Positions 51,842 through 60,383 of a stretch of DNA of 64,000 nt are shown here, piece after piece. The stretch comes from Fervidobacterium nodosum Rt17-B1 (GTDB lineage: Bacteria > Thermotogota > Thermotogae > Thermotogales > Fervidobacteriaceae): NCBI RefSeq assembly GCF_000017545.1, contig NC_009718.1:434001-498000 (forward strand), read 5' to 3'. Within the stretch, counting starts at the first letter, position 1. The number at the start of each line of letters is the position of its first letter. The translations under genes and the position numbers were made by a program. The notes under the pieces are model-generated. The model had not been told where the DNA came from. It ran no database searches and saw only the letters and a program-made list of their open reading frames with translations.

Positions 51842-52687
51842 TTAACCTTTCACTGCACCTGAACTCAAACCTGCGATTATTCTATTTTGGAATATTAACA
51901 CAAGTACCACCAAAGGTACGGTAACAATTACCGCAGCCGCCATTAATTGTCCCCAAGGTTGTTCGTATTGACTTCTACCAGCAAACATAGCTATTGCAAC
52001 TGGAACTGTGTAAAAATCTGGTTTTTGCATGAATGTAAATGCAAACAAAAATTCATTCCATGCACTGATAAATGTCAGCAATCCTGTAGCGACAAGTCCT
52101 GGTGCTGACATTGGAAATACAATTTGAAATAGGGTTCTGAGCCTTGAGCAACCATCTATTGCCGCAGCTTCCTCTATCTCTTTTGGTAAATCTCTAAAGA
52201 AATTCTGTAATATCCAAGTTGTTAAAGGAAGTGTGATAGCAACATACGGAATTATAAGTCCCTGATAAGTGTTTATAAATCCCAGTTTTCTAAGTATAAC
52301 AAACAACGAACCTAATATCGATATCTGAGGGAACATACTAACTGAAAGAATCAAAGCCATTACTATCGCTTTTCCTTTCATCCTAAGCCTTGCTATTGCA
52401 TACCCTGCAAATGAACCAAAAATAAGAGTTGTTATAGTTGTTATACCGGAAACTATTATACTATTTATTATATTAACGTGGAATGGTCTTTCTTGGAATA
52501 CTTTCACATAATTTGAGAACGTTGGAGACTTTGGCCAAAGTGTTGGATTGGACTCAAACAATTCGATATTGGGCTTAAGCGAGGATATAACTGCCCAGTA
52601 AAATGGAAAAATACACCAAACCAACACAAAAATAACAGCTATGGAAAGAACAATTTTGTATATTATTTTCTTAGTTTTAGTCGACAT
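51842..52687 (-). CDS. ABC sugar transporter permease (MalG-like)
   Basis: This permease has six hydrophobic segments and the EAA loop PKEIEEAAAIDGCSRLRTLF near residue 183 that docks with the ATPase. The end NRIIAGLSSGAVKG is typical of MalG-type subunits. I choose the ATG at 52687 seven bases after GAGGTGA. It partners with the upstream MalF-like gene. No ATPase gene is in the operon, so a shared MsmK-like ATPase encoded elsewhere is probably used. Confidence 0.9.
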   Translation of the reverse strand: MSTKTKKIIYKIVLSIAVIFVLVWCIFPFYWAVISSLKPNIELFESNPTLWPKSPTFSNYVKVFQERPFHVNIINSIIVSGITTITTLIFGSFAGYAIARLRMKGKAIVMALILSVSMFPQISILGSLFVILRKLGFINTYQGLIIPYVAITLPLTTWILQNFFRDLPKEIEEAAAIDGCSRLRTLFQIVFPMSAPGLVATGLLTFISAWNEFLFAFTFMQKPDFYTVPVAIAMFAGRSQYEQPWGQLMAAAVIVTVPLVVLVLIFQNRIIAGLSSGAVKG

Positions 52688-52714
52688 TTTCTTCACCTCG
52701 CTAACCAAACAAAA

Positions 52715-53602
52715 TCAATCAAGTTGCAGTTTTAGTGATTTTATATAAATAATTGCAAATATCGATATAAGCAAGAAAATAACAACCGAAAGTGCAGATC
52801 CGTAACCAAACCATGCGCCTGTAAATGCTCTATCCATAAGCAATACCCTATTGTAAACAGCAAGAGTTTCAGTATTAACACTTCCACGGGTCATTATAAA
52901 CACTACGTCAAACACTCTCAACGCATCCAAAGTTCTGAAAATAAGTGCAACTGCTATAGTAGGCCTCAACATCGGGAGAGTTATACTTGTAAATCTTTTC
53001 CATAAGTTTGCTCCATCTATTCTTGCTGCTTCGTAAAGCTCTTCAGGAATTAGTTGAAGACCCGCTAAAATTAAAAGAGCCATAAACGGTGTTGTTTTCC
53101 AAACGTCAACGGCTATAATTGCCCACATAGCTGTTTTTGGCATTCCAAGAATAGGAACCCCTTGTTCTATAATTCCCAAATTCTCAAGCCATTTTGATAT
53201 TATTCCACCTTGATCGTTGAACATCCATTTCCACATCTGAGAAGAAATCGCTGTTGGAATAGCCCATGGGATAAGCATCGCAGCCCTTACCATACCTCTA
53301 AGTTTAAACGGCTGATTGACTATTAGCGCAATCAACAAACCAAAAGCGGTTTCTAACGCCACAGAAACAACAGTAAAGAATATAGTATTTTTTAGCGCGA
53401 ATACAAACCTTTCGTCTTTAAATAGTTCAACATAATTTTGAAAACCAACAAACTTTCTTTCTATATCAGGCCTAAGTCCAAATTCATAAAAGCTGTCATA
53501 AAAAGTCTTAAAGAGTGGGAAAAACGCTATGATAGAAATAACTAATATAGCAGGGAAAACCATCCACCACGCAATTACCGTCTCTTTTGTTTTGGCTTTC
53601 AA
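52715..53602 (-). CDS. ABC sugar transporter permease (MalF-like)
   Basis: In about 295 residues it has six hydrophobic segments, the family block ERKFVGFQNYVELFKDERFV near residue 46 and the EAA loop PEELYEAARIDGANLWKRF near residue 192. TTG at 53602 follows GGAGGTGAAATCC; the GTG three codons earlier is inside the ribosome binding site. A terminator-like hairpin separates it from the binding-protein gene. Confidence 0.9.
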   Translation of the reverse strand: MKAKTKETVIAWWMVFPAILVISIIAFFPLFKTFYDSFYEFGLRPDIERKFVGFQNYVELFKDERFVFALKNTIFFTVVSVALETAFGLLIALIVNQPFKLRGMVRAAMLIPWAIPTAISSQMWKWMFNDQGGIISKWLENLGIIEQGVPILGMPKTAMWAIIAVDVWKTTPFMALLILAGLQLIPEELYEAARIDGANLWKRFTSITLPMLRPTIAVALIFRTLDALRVFDVVFIMTRGSVNTETLAVYNRVLLMDRAFTGAWFGYGSALSVVIFLLISIFAIIYIKSLKLQLD

Positions 53603-53628
53603 GGATTTCACCTCCTGAATATATTTAC

Positions 53629-53653
53629 AAAAACCGGGGACTTTCGCCCCCGG
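53629..53653 (-). terminator. Intra-operon terminator/attenuator after the binding-protein gene
   Basis: On the minus strand CCGGGG, an eight-base loop and CCCCGG are followed by TTTTTG. It lies 58 bp past the binding-protein gene and 27 bp before the first permease start. Partial termination here would give more binding protein than permease, a common design in ABC importers. Confidence 0.8.
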
Positions 53654-53710
53654 CGGGAATATAAAGGTAGTGGGAGCTAAAAATTGTTGCCTAAATATTA
53701 AAGTACTAAA

Positions 53711-54955
53711 TTATTTACCGAGGACTTTGTTAAGTTCTTTGGCCATGTCTTCTATCGCTTTTTGTGCCGTTGTTTGTTGTGTCAAAGCTGCGTGGACATA
53801 CTTTTGAATTACATCAGAAATTTCGCTGTATTTCGCTGTCCTTGGTCTTGGAACTGCGTTAATAAACATTCCATAAAGTTCAACCATAAATGGTGCAGCT
53901 TTCTTAAGTTCTGGGTTTTTATAAACATCCATCATTGTTGGATTTTGTCCTGCATTGATTGCTTTGTAAAGCTGCTCATCATAGCTTGTAAGGAATTTTA
54001 CGAGTTTCTTCGCAGCTGCTTTTTCTTCAGGTGTTGCATTTTTATTTATACCAAGCATCCAACCGCCAAGTGTTGCCGCAGACTTTCCAGATGGACCTGC
54101 TGGAAGTGGTGCAACTCCAACTTTACCAGCGACCTTTGATTCTTTTGGATCATTCAAAAGTGCCCAAGCGTATGGCCAGTTTCTCATAAATACCGCTTCA
54201 CCATTTTGGAATTTTCTTCTTGCTTCTTCTTCCATATACGTTGTAACTGCTTGTGGTGATACCTTTTCTTTGTAAATCAAATCAACCATGAACTGCAAAG
54301 CTTTAACAGCCGCTGGACTGTTAACAACAACGTTTCCCGCGTCATCAAGCACATCTCCGCCGAATGATACAAGGTATTCCATGAAATCACAAACAAGTCC
54401 CTCATACCTTGCGCCTTGCCATACAAACCCGACCATATTCTTTTCTTTTGCTGTGATTGTCTTTGCCATCTTTACAAGTTCATCCCATGTCTTTGGAGCT
54501 TCTTTAAAACCGTATTTTTGGAGAAGGTCTTTACGATAGTACAAAAGCCCAGCATCTGTAAACCATGGCACTGCAACAGTCTTTCCACCAACTGTTGCTG
54601 CCTTGACTGTACCAGGTAAAAACTTACTGAGTTCAAAATAGTCTTTATCAGCTGTTAAATCTTCAAGATATGGAGCAAATTCTGCTGGCCAGATAACGTC
54701 AAGCATGAGTACTGTTGGTTCTTTTTCCCCCGATGCCAAATATGTGACATACAAATCATGTCTTTCTGTAGAAGAATTTGGCATTGGCATAACGGAAACT
54801 TTGATATCAGGGTTTGCTTTCATAAACCTGTCAAGTTGCGCATAAAGAACCTCAAGTTCCTTTCCTACCGCTCCCGCTGTCATTGTGATGGTAACCCTGG
54901 AAAACGTTACCACTGATAAAACTAACAATAAAGCCACAAATACAAACTTCTTCAT
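53711..54955 (-). CDS. ABC sugar transporter substrate-binding protein
   Basis: The 414-residue protein has a cleavable-looking signal peptide (KKFVFVALLLVLSVVTFS) without a lipobox cysteine. The mature protein has the cluster 1 solute-binding fold: FMKANPDIKVSVMPMPNSS near residue 43, EPTVLMLDVIWPAEFAPYL near residue 78, VPWFTDAGLLYYRKDLLQKY near residue 123 and FMRNWPYAWALLNDP near residue 256. Aromatic residues fit oligosaccharide binding; trehalose, sucrose or maltose are candidates. It is the first gene of the importer operon, ATG behind GGGAGGTG. Confidence 0.92.
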   Translation of the reverse strand: MKKFVFVALLLVLSVVTFSRVTITMTAGAVGKELEVLYAQLDRFMKANPDIKVSVMPMPNSSTERHDLYVTYLASGEKEPTVLMLDVIWPAEFAPYLEDLTADKDYFELSKFLPGTVKAATVGGKTVAVPWFTDAGLLYYRKDLLQKYGFKEAPKTWDELVKMAKTITAKEKNMVGFVWQGARYEGLVCDFMEYLVSFGGDVLDDAGNVVVNSPAAVKALQFMVDLIYKEKVSPQAVTTYMEEEARRKFQNGEAVFMRNWPYAWALLNDPKESKVAGKVGVAPLPAGPSGKSAATLGGWMLGINKNATPEEKAAAKKLVKFLTSYDEQLYKAINAGQNPTMMDVYKNPELKKAAPFMVELYGMFINAVPRPRTAKYSEISDVIQKYVHAALTQQTTAQKAIEDMAKELNKVLGK

Positions 54956-54983
54956 ACAAACACCTCCCAGTTTTAAGTGTAGG

Positions 54984-55032
54984 TATGTTCGAATTTCAAA
55001 ATGAATATACCATATAATCTTTCAAACCACAA
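54984..55032 (-). promoter_or_regulatory. Importer operon promoter with a degenerate ROK-type site
   Basis: On the minus strand TTGTGG (55027-55032), a 17-bp spacer and an extended TGG-TATATT (55004-55009) form a promoter. Directly downstream, ATGTTCGAATTTCAAAATG (54984-55002, plus strand) matches 13 of 19 positions of the perfect palindrome at 55181-55203. Binding near the start point would block transcription. Confidence 0.55.
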
Positions 55033-55180
55033 AATATTGTTTTTTCAAAATAATCAAAGGACAAAAGTGAAAAAATTAATATTACGCTTATAAACGTTTT
55101 TTATATAGTTTTTTAATCAAAAAAAATGGATTTTTGGTATGATGAAATATGCATAATATGTTGTAAAATAAATTCCGATA

Positions 55181-55203
55181 ATATATTCGAAATTCGAATA
55201 TAT
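55181..55203. promoter_or_regulatory. Perfect inverted repeat, candidate operator of the ROK regulator
   Basis: ATATATTCGAA and its complement TTCGAATATAT flank a single A, a perfect 11-bp inverted repeat in the 352-bp gap between the importer operon and treT. It lies 105 bp before the treT ATG. The ROK regulator gene is directly downstream of treT. Assignment to that regulator is inference. The remainder of the gap is AT-rich; I could not fix the treT promoter with confidence. Confidence 0.65.
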
Positions 55204-55307
55204 GTGTGGAAATATTGTTTCATTTTCCACAGTTCAGTTGAAAAATTAGGTCTTCATTCAAATACTTTAATTTTTTAATTCTAAAAACCAAGAAGGAGGT
55301 TATTAAG

Positions 55308-56528
55308 ATGACGGTTGAACTTCCAGTGAAGAAACTTAGCGATTACAGTGTCTTTGCCAAAGATGATGTAGAGAAGATATTCGAAATTGGAAAAAAGATG
55401 AAAGGACTTAAAGTTGTTCACGTAAATGCAACAGCGTACGGTGGCGGAGTTGCGGAACTTCTGATGACAATCGTTCCACTAATGCGTGATGCTGGAGTTG
55501 ATGCGAGTTGGGAAGTACTTGAAGCTCCTATGGAATTTTTCAATGTTACAAAAAAACTACATAACACACTCCAAGGTGCAGATATTGAAATTACTGATGA
55601 AGAATGGGCCCTTTATGAAAAAGTTAATGAAGAAAACGCGAAAAAACTAAATTTAGATGCAGATGTTATTATCATTCACGATCCACAACCTGCTTATATA
55701 CCGCTTTACAAGAGCGGAAATGCACATTACATCTGGAGATGTCATATAGACACAAGCACACCAAATTTGAAAGTGTGGAACAGACTTACATCCAAGATGA
55801 ATATGTACAAAAAAGCCCTTTTCCACATAATGGATTACGTTAGAGAACCATTTGATAAAATAGCTGTTGAATTTCCACCTAGCATCGATCCACTAAGCCC
55901 CAAGAATAGAGAAATGTCAAAAGAAGAACTTGAAAAAATAGCGAAAACGTATAATATAGACATGACAAAGCCATTAATAACCGTAGTTGCAAGGTTTGAT
56001 CCGTGGAAAGATTTATTCTCATCTATAGATGTATATAGAAAAGTTAAAGAGAAATTTGACGTACAACTCGCAATTGTTTCCGCAATGGCAAAAGATGATC
56101 CGGAAGGCTGGATTTTCTTTGAAGATGTGCTTAGATACGCAGGTACCGATAAAGATATTCTTTTCTTAACGGACCTCAAAGGAGTAGGGCACTTGGAAGT
56201 TAATGGAATTCAAAGATTATCCACAATAGGTTTACACACAGCTACGAGAGAAGGGTTTGGACTTGTTATAAGTGAAATGATGTGGAAACAACATCCAGTT
56301 GTCGCAAGACCTGTTGGTGGTGTTAAAATACAAATAGACGATGGTATAAACGGATACCTCAGAAACGATGTAAATGAACTTTCTGAAGCTATTGTGGACC
56401 TGCTTAGTAATAAACAAATTCTCGAGAAAATGGGAAAGAATGCAAAAGAAAAAGTAAGATCGACTTACTTATCAACTGCTCATGTTAAGAGATATTTTGA
56501 AGTTATAGAAAGTGTGATTAATGGTTGA
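55308..56528 (+). CDS. treT: Trehalose glycosyltransferring synthase TreT
   Basis: TreT makes trehalose from NDP-glucose and glucose, reversibly. The 406-residue GT4 protein has VHVNATAYGGGVAELLMTIV near residue 37, ADVIIIHDPQPAYIPLYKSG near residue 118, YIWRCHIDTSTPN near residue 139, VVARFDPWKDLFSSIDVY near residue 225 and the donor-site GFGLVISEMMWKQHPVVARP near residue 316, all typical of TreT. ATG behind AAGGAGG. It is divergent from the sugar importer and followed by a ROK regulator. Confidence 0.9.
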   Translation: MTVELPVKKLSDYSVFAKDDVEKIFEIGKKMKGLKVVHVNATAYGGGVAELLMTIVPLMRDAGVDASWEVLEAPMEFFNVTKKLHNTLQGADIEITDEEWALYEKVNEENAKKLNLDADVIIIHDPQPAYIPLYKSGNAHYIWRCHIDTSTPNLKVWNRLTSKMNMYKKALFHIMDYVREPFDKIAVEFPPSIDPLSPKNREMSKEELEKIAKTYNIDMTKPLITVVARFDPWKDLFSSIDVYRKVKEKFDVQLAIVSAMAKDDPEGWIFFEDVLRYAGTDKDILFLTDLKGVGHLEVNGIQRLSTIGLHTATREGFGLVISEMMWKQHPVVARPVGGVKIQIDDGINGYLRNDVNELSEAIVDLLSNKQILEKMGKNAKEKVRSTYLSTAHVKRYFEVIESVING

Positions 56529-56576
56529 TAAAATAATTATCAAAATAATTATTTAGTTACAAACGCTGGGGGAATT

Positions 56577-57683
56577 TTGTTGAAAAATGAAGCAAAGATA
56601 CTTCTCCAAATCTTGCGAAATAAAACAATTCGTAGGAAAGAACTCGAAGAAATTATCGATGTTACCCCTTCAACTATGACTTATTTACTTGATAAGCTAA
56701 AAGGTTATATAGAAATTGAAGAGGGGGATACCAACCTTGGTAAACCCCCTCAATTCATTTCGCTTTCAAAAGACGCCTGGAAAGTTTTGTCTATAAGTGT
56801 TGGGCGTGAAAAAATTCGTGCCATACTTTACAATGCCAAAGGCGAAGAGCTTGAAAGGTCAGAATATCGTGTTAAACACGAAAATCTCTCGAACGATGGT
56901 ATAACAAGTTTAGTCAAAAACATAATTGACAAATTTTATGATTATGATAGTATCGGTATAGCTTTTTCTGGTAATGTCGTAGAGGATAAGGTCTACTCTA
57001 CTATACTAAAACTTGATAAGTACGATCCTGTAAAGTCTCTAAAATTAAAAAACCTTGGAATTCCTTATGTTATCATATCTGACGTGGAAGCAATAGCCGC
57101 ATACGAATCAAAAACAACTGGTAATGATAAAGTTTTCGTACTGAATTACGGAACAGGTATAGGTGCATGTTACTATGAATATCATGCACTTTTTACTCGT
57201 GATGAATTCAAAGTTATACCCCTTGGTCATATTTATCTAAATGGTGAAGAAAAATGTTACTGCGGAGCTAAAGGATGTCTTGAAACTGTTGCGTCAGATT
57301 ACGTTGCGGTGAAAAATTACTTAGGTCAAAATATTGATTTCGTTCATTTTATAGAAAACGAAGAGACTTTCTGGGAAGAATTGAAAGATGTAAGAAACCT
57401 TTATAAACAGAATGAGGAAGTCGCTGAACGTGTCTATTCTCAAATTATTGACAATCTTGCGTTTGTTGTTGGGAACATAAGTATGATACTTGGACTTGAT
57501 GAGATAACTTTGTACGGTGAAGGAACTTCAACTTGGTTTGCAAACAAGCTTGAAAAAAGAATAAATGAATTATCGAAAAATTTCAACGTTAGAGTACGAC
57601 ATGGTAAAGTTATGGATGTTGTTGAGAGAGGAACTTCCTTGGAAGCTGCCGTTGCTTTTGTAAGAAAAAAATTTTCAAAATAA
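56577..57683 (+). CDS. ROK-family transcriptional regulator
   Basis: In 368 residues an N-terminal winged helix (RRKELEEIIDVTPSTMTYLL) precedes a ROK sugar-kinase-like domain with the phosphate loop VLNYGTGIGACYYEY near residue 196 and the zinc motif EEKCYCGAKGCLETVAS near residue 222. The ATP motif is degenerate, as expected for a repressor such as XylR/NagC. It probably binds glucose or a disaccharide-derived ligand and controls treT and the importer through the palindromes in the shared gap. The start is one of two consecutive TTG codons behind GGGGGA. Confidence 0.9.
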   Translation: MLKNEAKILLQILRNKTIRRKELEEIIDVTPSTMTYLLDKLKGYIEIEEGDTNLGKPPQFISLSKDAWKVLSISVGREKIRAILYNAKGEELERSEYRVKHENLSNDGITSLVKNIIDKFYDYDSIGIAFSGNVVEDKVYSTILKLDKYDPVKSLKLKNLGIPYVIISDVEAIAAYESKTTGNDKVFVLNYGTGIGACYYEYHALFTRDEFKVIPLGHIYLNGEEKCYCGAKGCLETVASDYVAVKNYLGQNIDFVHFIENEETFWEELKDVRNLYKQNEEVAERVYSQIIDNLAFVVGNISMILGLDEITLYGEGTSTWFANKLEKRINELSKNFNVRVRHGKVMDVVERGTSLEAAVAFVRKKFSK

Positions 57684-57695
57684 GGGGTGAGCTGT

Positions 57696-58301
57696 GTGTA
57701 CATAATATTAATTGGTGGAGGTACAGGTTCCGGAAAAACAACGGTTACGAGAAAAATAATGGAAAGGATAGGTAACGAAAAATGCGTTATGTTACCTATG
57801 GATAATTATTATAGAGATATGTCACATATACCATTAGAAGAAAGAAAAAAGTATAATTACGACCATCCCGATATGATTGAACACACACTTATAGTTAGAC
57901 ACGTGAAAGAGTTACTATCTGGGAAATCCATTAATTTACCAGATTATGACTTTGCACAGTACACAAGGACACAAAATTTCACAATAATTGAACCAAAGCC
58001 AATATTGCTTATAGAAGGTATATTCGCGCTTTACTACGAAGAACTTCGAGCACTCGCAGATTTGAAAATCTTTGTTGACACCGAAGGGGATGAACGTTTT
58101 ATCAGAAGACTTCAAAGGGATATTTTTGAAAGAGGAAGAACAATAGAATCAGTTATACAACAATACCTTAGCACTGTTAAACCAATGCATGATGCTTACG
58201 TTGAACCCACAAAAAAACATGCCGATATAATAATTCCGAAAGGTGGATATAACGAAAAAGCAATAGATGTAGTTGTTGAATTTGTACAAAATTTAGTGTA
58301 A
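57696..58301 (+). CDS. udk: Uridine kinase
   Basis: Udk phosphorylates uridine and cytidine in the pyrimidine salvage pathway. In ~201 residues the P-loop is LIGGGTGSGKTTVTRKIM at the start. MDNYYRDMSHIPLEERKKYN and the DHPDMIEHTLIVRHVKELL block follow near residue 35, then LLIEGIFALYYEELRALADL and the lid RLQRDIFERGRTIESVIQQY. I choose GTG at 57696, six bases after AGGGGTGA, over the GTG inside the ribosome binding site. It follows the ROK gene directly, so a link to nucleotide-sugar supply is possible. Confidence 0.93.
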   Translation: MYIILIGGGTGSGKTTVTRKIMERIGNEKCVMLPMDNYYRDMSHIPLEERKKYNYDHPDMIEHTLIVRHVKELLSGKSINLPDYDFAQYTRTQNFTIIEPKPILLIEGIFALYYEELRALADLKIFVDTEGDERFIRRLQRDIFERGRTIESVIQQYLSTVKPMHDAYVEPTKKHADIIIPKGGYNEKAIDVVVEFVQNLV

Positions 58302-58375
58302 AATTAAATAAAGAGTTAGGCATAGCAAAGAAAATATAAAAAGATTAATTAGAATAAAAGATATGGAGGTATAGA

Positions 58376-59668
58376 ATGAAGGTTCATATTTTTACTTATG
58401 GTTGCCAGATGAATGAAAATGATTCGGAAATCGTTAAACAACTTTTGAAGGATGAAGGTATTGAACTAACCGATGACGAAAATGATGCTGATGTTGTGAT
58501 TTTAAATACGTGCGCCGTTAGAAAGAAATCAGAAGAAAAGGTTTACAGTCATATAGGCAAATTAAGAAAAAAAGGTAAAAAAATTGGAATAATGGGTTGC
58601 GTTGCTGAAAAAGAAAAAGAAAACCTCTTTAAAAGAGGTGTTTCTTTTGTTATAGGTACGCGTGCTCTTACAAAAGTTCCTGATGCAGTTTTGAATGCTA
58701 AAAATGGAAACAAACAAATTTATCTTGAAGATACGTTGGATGAAATCGAGTATCATAAAGTCGAAACACGTTCATCAAACCACCATGCTTGGGTAACAAT
58801 TATACACGGTTGTGATAGATTCTGTACATATTGTATAGTTCCATACACACGTGGAAGAGAAAAATCTAGACCAATCGACGAGGTACTTAAAGAGGTAGAA
58901 TCTCTTTCACAAAGAGGATACAAAGAGTTCACGTTCCTTGGTCAAAACGTAGATGCTTACGGAAAAGATTTAAGAGATGGCACATCTCTCGCAAAACTGC
59001 TTAAATTAGCCTCACAAATTGATAACGTCAAAAGACTTTGGTTTTTGACATCTTATCCAACGGACTTTTCACTTGAAATTCCAAAGGTGATGCTCGAAAG
59101 CGAAAAAGTCGCGCGTTCAATTCACCTTCCGGTACAACACGGAAGTGATAAAATTTTGAAAGCTATGAACAGAAGATACACACGGCAAGAATACATTGAT
59201 TTGATTAACGAAATTCGAAAGATAGTACCAGATGCATCGATATCAAGCGATATAATTGTTGGTTTTCCTGGTGAAAATGATGAAGATTTTGAAGCTACTG
59301 TCGAACTTGTTAAGTTATTGAAATTTGAAAGATTAAATTTAGCAGTCTATTCTCCACGTGAAGGTACTGTCGCGTGGAAATATTTAAAAGATGATGTGCC
59401 TTATCAGGTTAAAGTCAGAAGGATGTCGTATCTTCTAAACCTTCAGAAAACTATAAATAAGGAACTAAATAAAAGCTACCTTGGGAAAGAAGTTGAAGTT
59501 ATCGTGGAAGCACAAGCAAAAAATGGCTTGTTCTATGGAAGAGATATCAGAAATAAAATAATTTCGTTTGAAGCTAACCCGGAATCGATTGGTAAAAATG
59601 TGATTGTAAAAGTGAATAAAATATCCGCAGGGCCTTTGTACGGTGAAATTAAAAAAATCTTAGACTAA
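58376..59668 (+). CDS. miaB: tRNA-2-methylthio-N6-isopentenyladenosine synthase
   Basis: MiaB is a radical-SAM methylthiotransferase acting on tRNA A37. The 430-residue protein has the N-terminal UPF0004 domain with three cluster cysteines ([32 protein letters not shown]), the radical SAM motif [20 protein letters not shown] near residue 143 and a C-terminal TRAM domain ([20 protein letters not shown]). ATG behind TGGAGGT. Confidence 0.96.
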   Translation: MKVHIFTYGCQMNENDSEIVKQLLKDEGIELTDDENDADVVILNTCAVRKKSEEKVYSHIGKLRKKGKKIGIMGCVAEKEKENLFKRGVSFVIGTRALTKVPDAVLNAKNGNKQIYLEDTLDEIEYHKVETRSSNHHAWVTIIHGCDRFCTYCIVPYTRGREKSRPIDEVLKEVESLSQRGYKEFTFLGQNVDAYGKDLRDGTSLAKLLKLASQIDNVKRLWFLTSYPTDFSLEIPKVMLESEKVARSIHLPVQHGSDKILKAMNRRYTRQEYIDLINEIRKIVPDASISSDIIVGFPGENDEDFEATVELVKLLKFERLNLAVYSPREGTVAWKYLKDDVPYQVKVRRMSYLLNLQKTINKELNKSYLGKEVEVIVEAQAKNGLFYGRDIRNKIISFEANPESIGKNVIVKVNKISAGPLYGEIKKILD

Positions 59669-59732
59669 TTTTGGAAATTCTAATGAAATTTTAAGGTTTG
59701 TGTGTTATGCTTTTTAACGGAGGTGATAATTC

Positions 59733-60383
59733 ATGAATATTACAAAAAAGCTCATACTCAATATTACTATTTTCATGGTTCTTTTAGCTCTTTTATCAAA
59801 TCACGCAATGGCTGCTGAGTATGTTGTAAAAGTAGACAACATGCAATTAGGTACTGTGAAAGTACAGGAGACAAAAAATGGCTGGATAAGTGTCAGTGAA
59901 ATAGAGTATGGTGAAAAGTATGTTGTTGAGGCAAGAACATTGTATGGTAAAAATGGAATGTTCCAAATATACGAAGCAACTTTCAAGACAAACAACGAAG
60001 TTGTCGCAAAAATACTTGGTACAAACAAAAACGGAAGAGTAGGTATAACACTTTATATGTATTATAATCCAAAGTCACCATCTGTTAAAACATTCAATTT
60101 TGATTCACCAAACTTTGTAATTTTAGACAATAACTTTATAATCCCTCATTTTGAGATGATGTTAAGAATGCCTCAACCGACAATGAATATTATCATTCCA
60201 CAATCGTTGTTTGACCCATCAAAAACGGAAAAGGCAACAGGTATTGCTCAACTTAAGAGAATTTCGAAAGATAAATACAGCTTTTCATACGAAGGAACGG
60301 AAATAACTATAACGACAGACAACTTTGGAATTGTGAAAATGGAATACTCAAATGGAATAACAGTTGAAAGGGTGAAGAAATAA
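59733..60383 (+). CDS. Secreted hypothetical protein
   Basis: I do not recognise a family. The 216-residue product starts with a signal peptide (KKLILNITIFMVLLALLSNH then AMA-AEY, cleavage expected near residue 27). The rest looks beta-rich and hydrophilic: VEARTLYGKNGMFQIYEATF, VGITLYMYYNPKSPSVKTF, ISKDKYSFSYEGTEITITT. It resembles envelope proteins that bind lipid or polymer in general shape only. It lies between miaB (64 bp) and ksgA (stop codon adjacent). ATG behind GGAGGTG. Confidence 0.8.
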   Translation: MNITKKLILNITIFMVLLALLSNHAMAAEYVVKVDNMQLGTVKVQETKNGWISVSEIEYGEKYVVEARTLYGKNGMFQIYEATFKTNNEVVAKILGTNKNGRVGITLYMYYNPKSPSVKTFNFDSPNFVILDNNFIIPHFEMMLRMPQPTMNIIIPQSLFDPSKTEKATGIAQLKRISKDKYSFSYEGTEITITTDNFGIVKMEYSNGITVERVKK

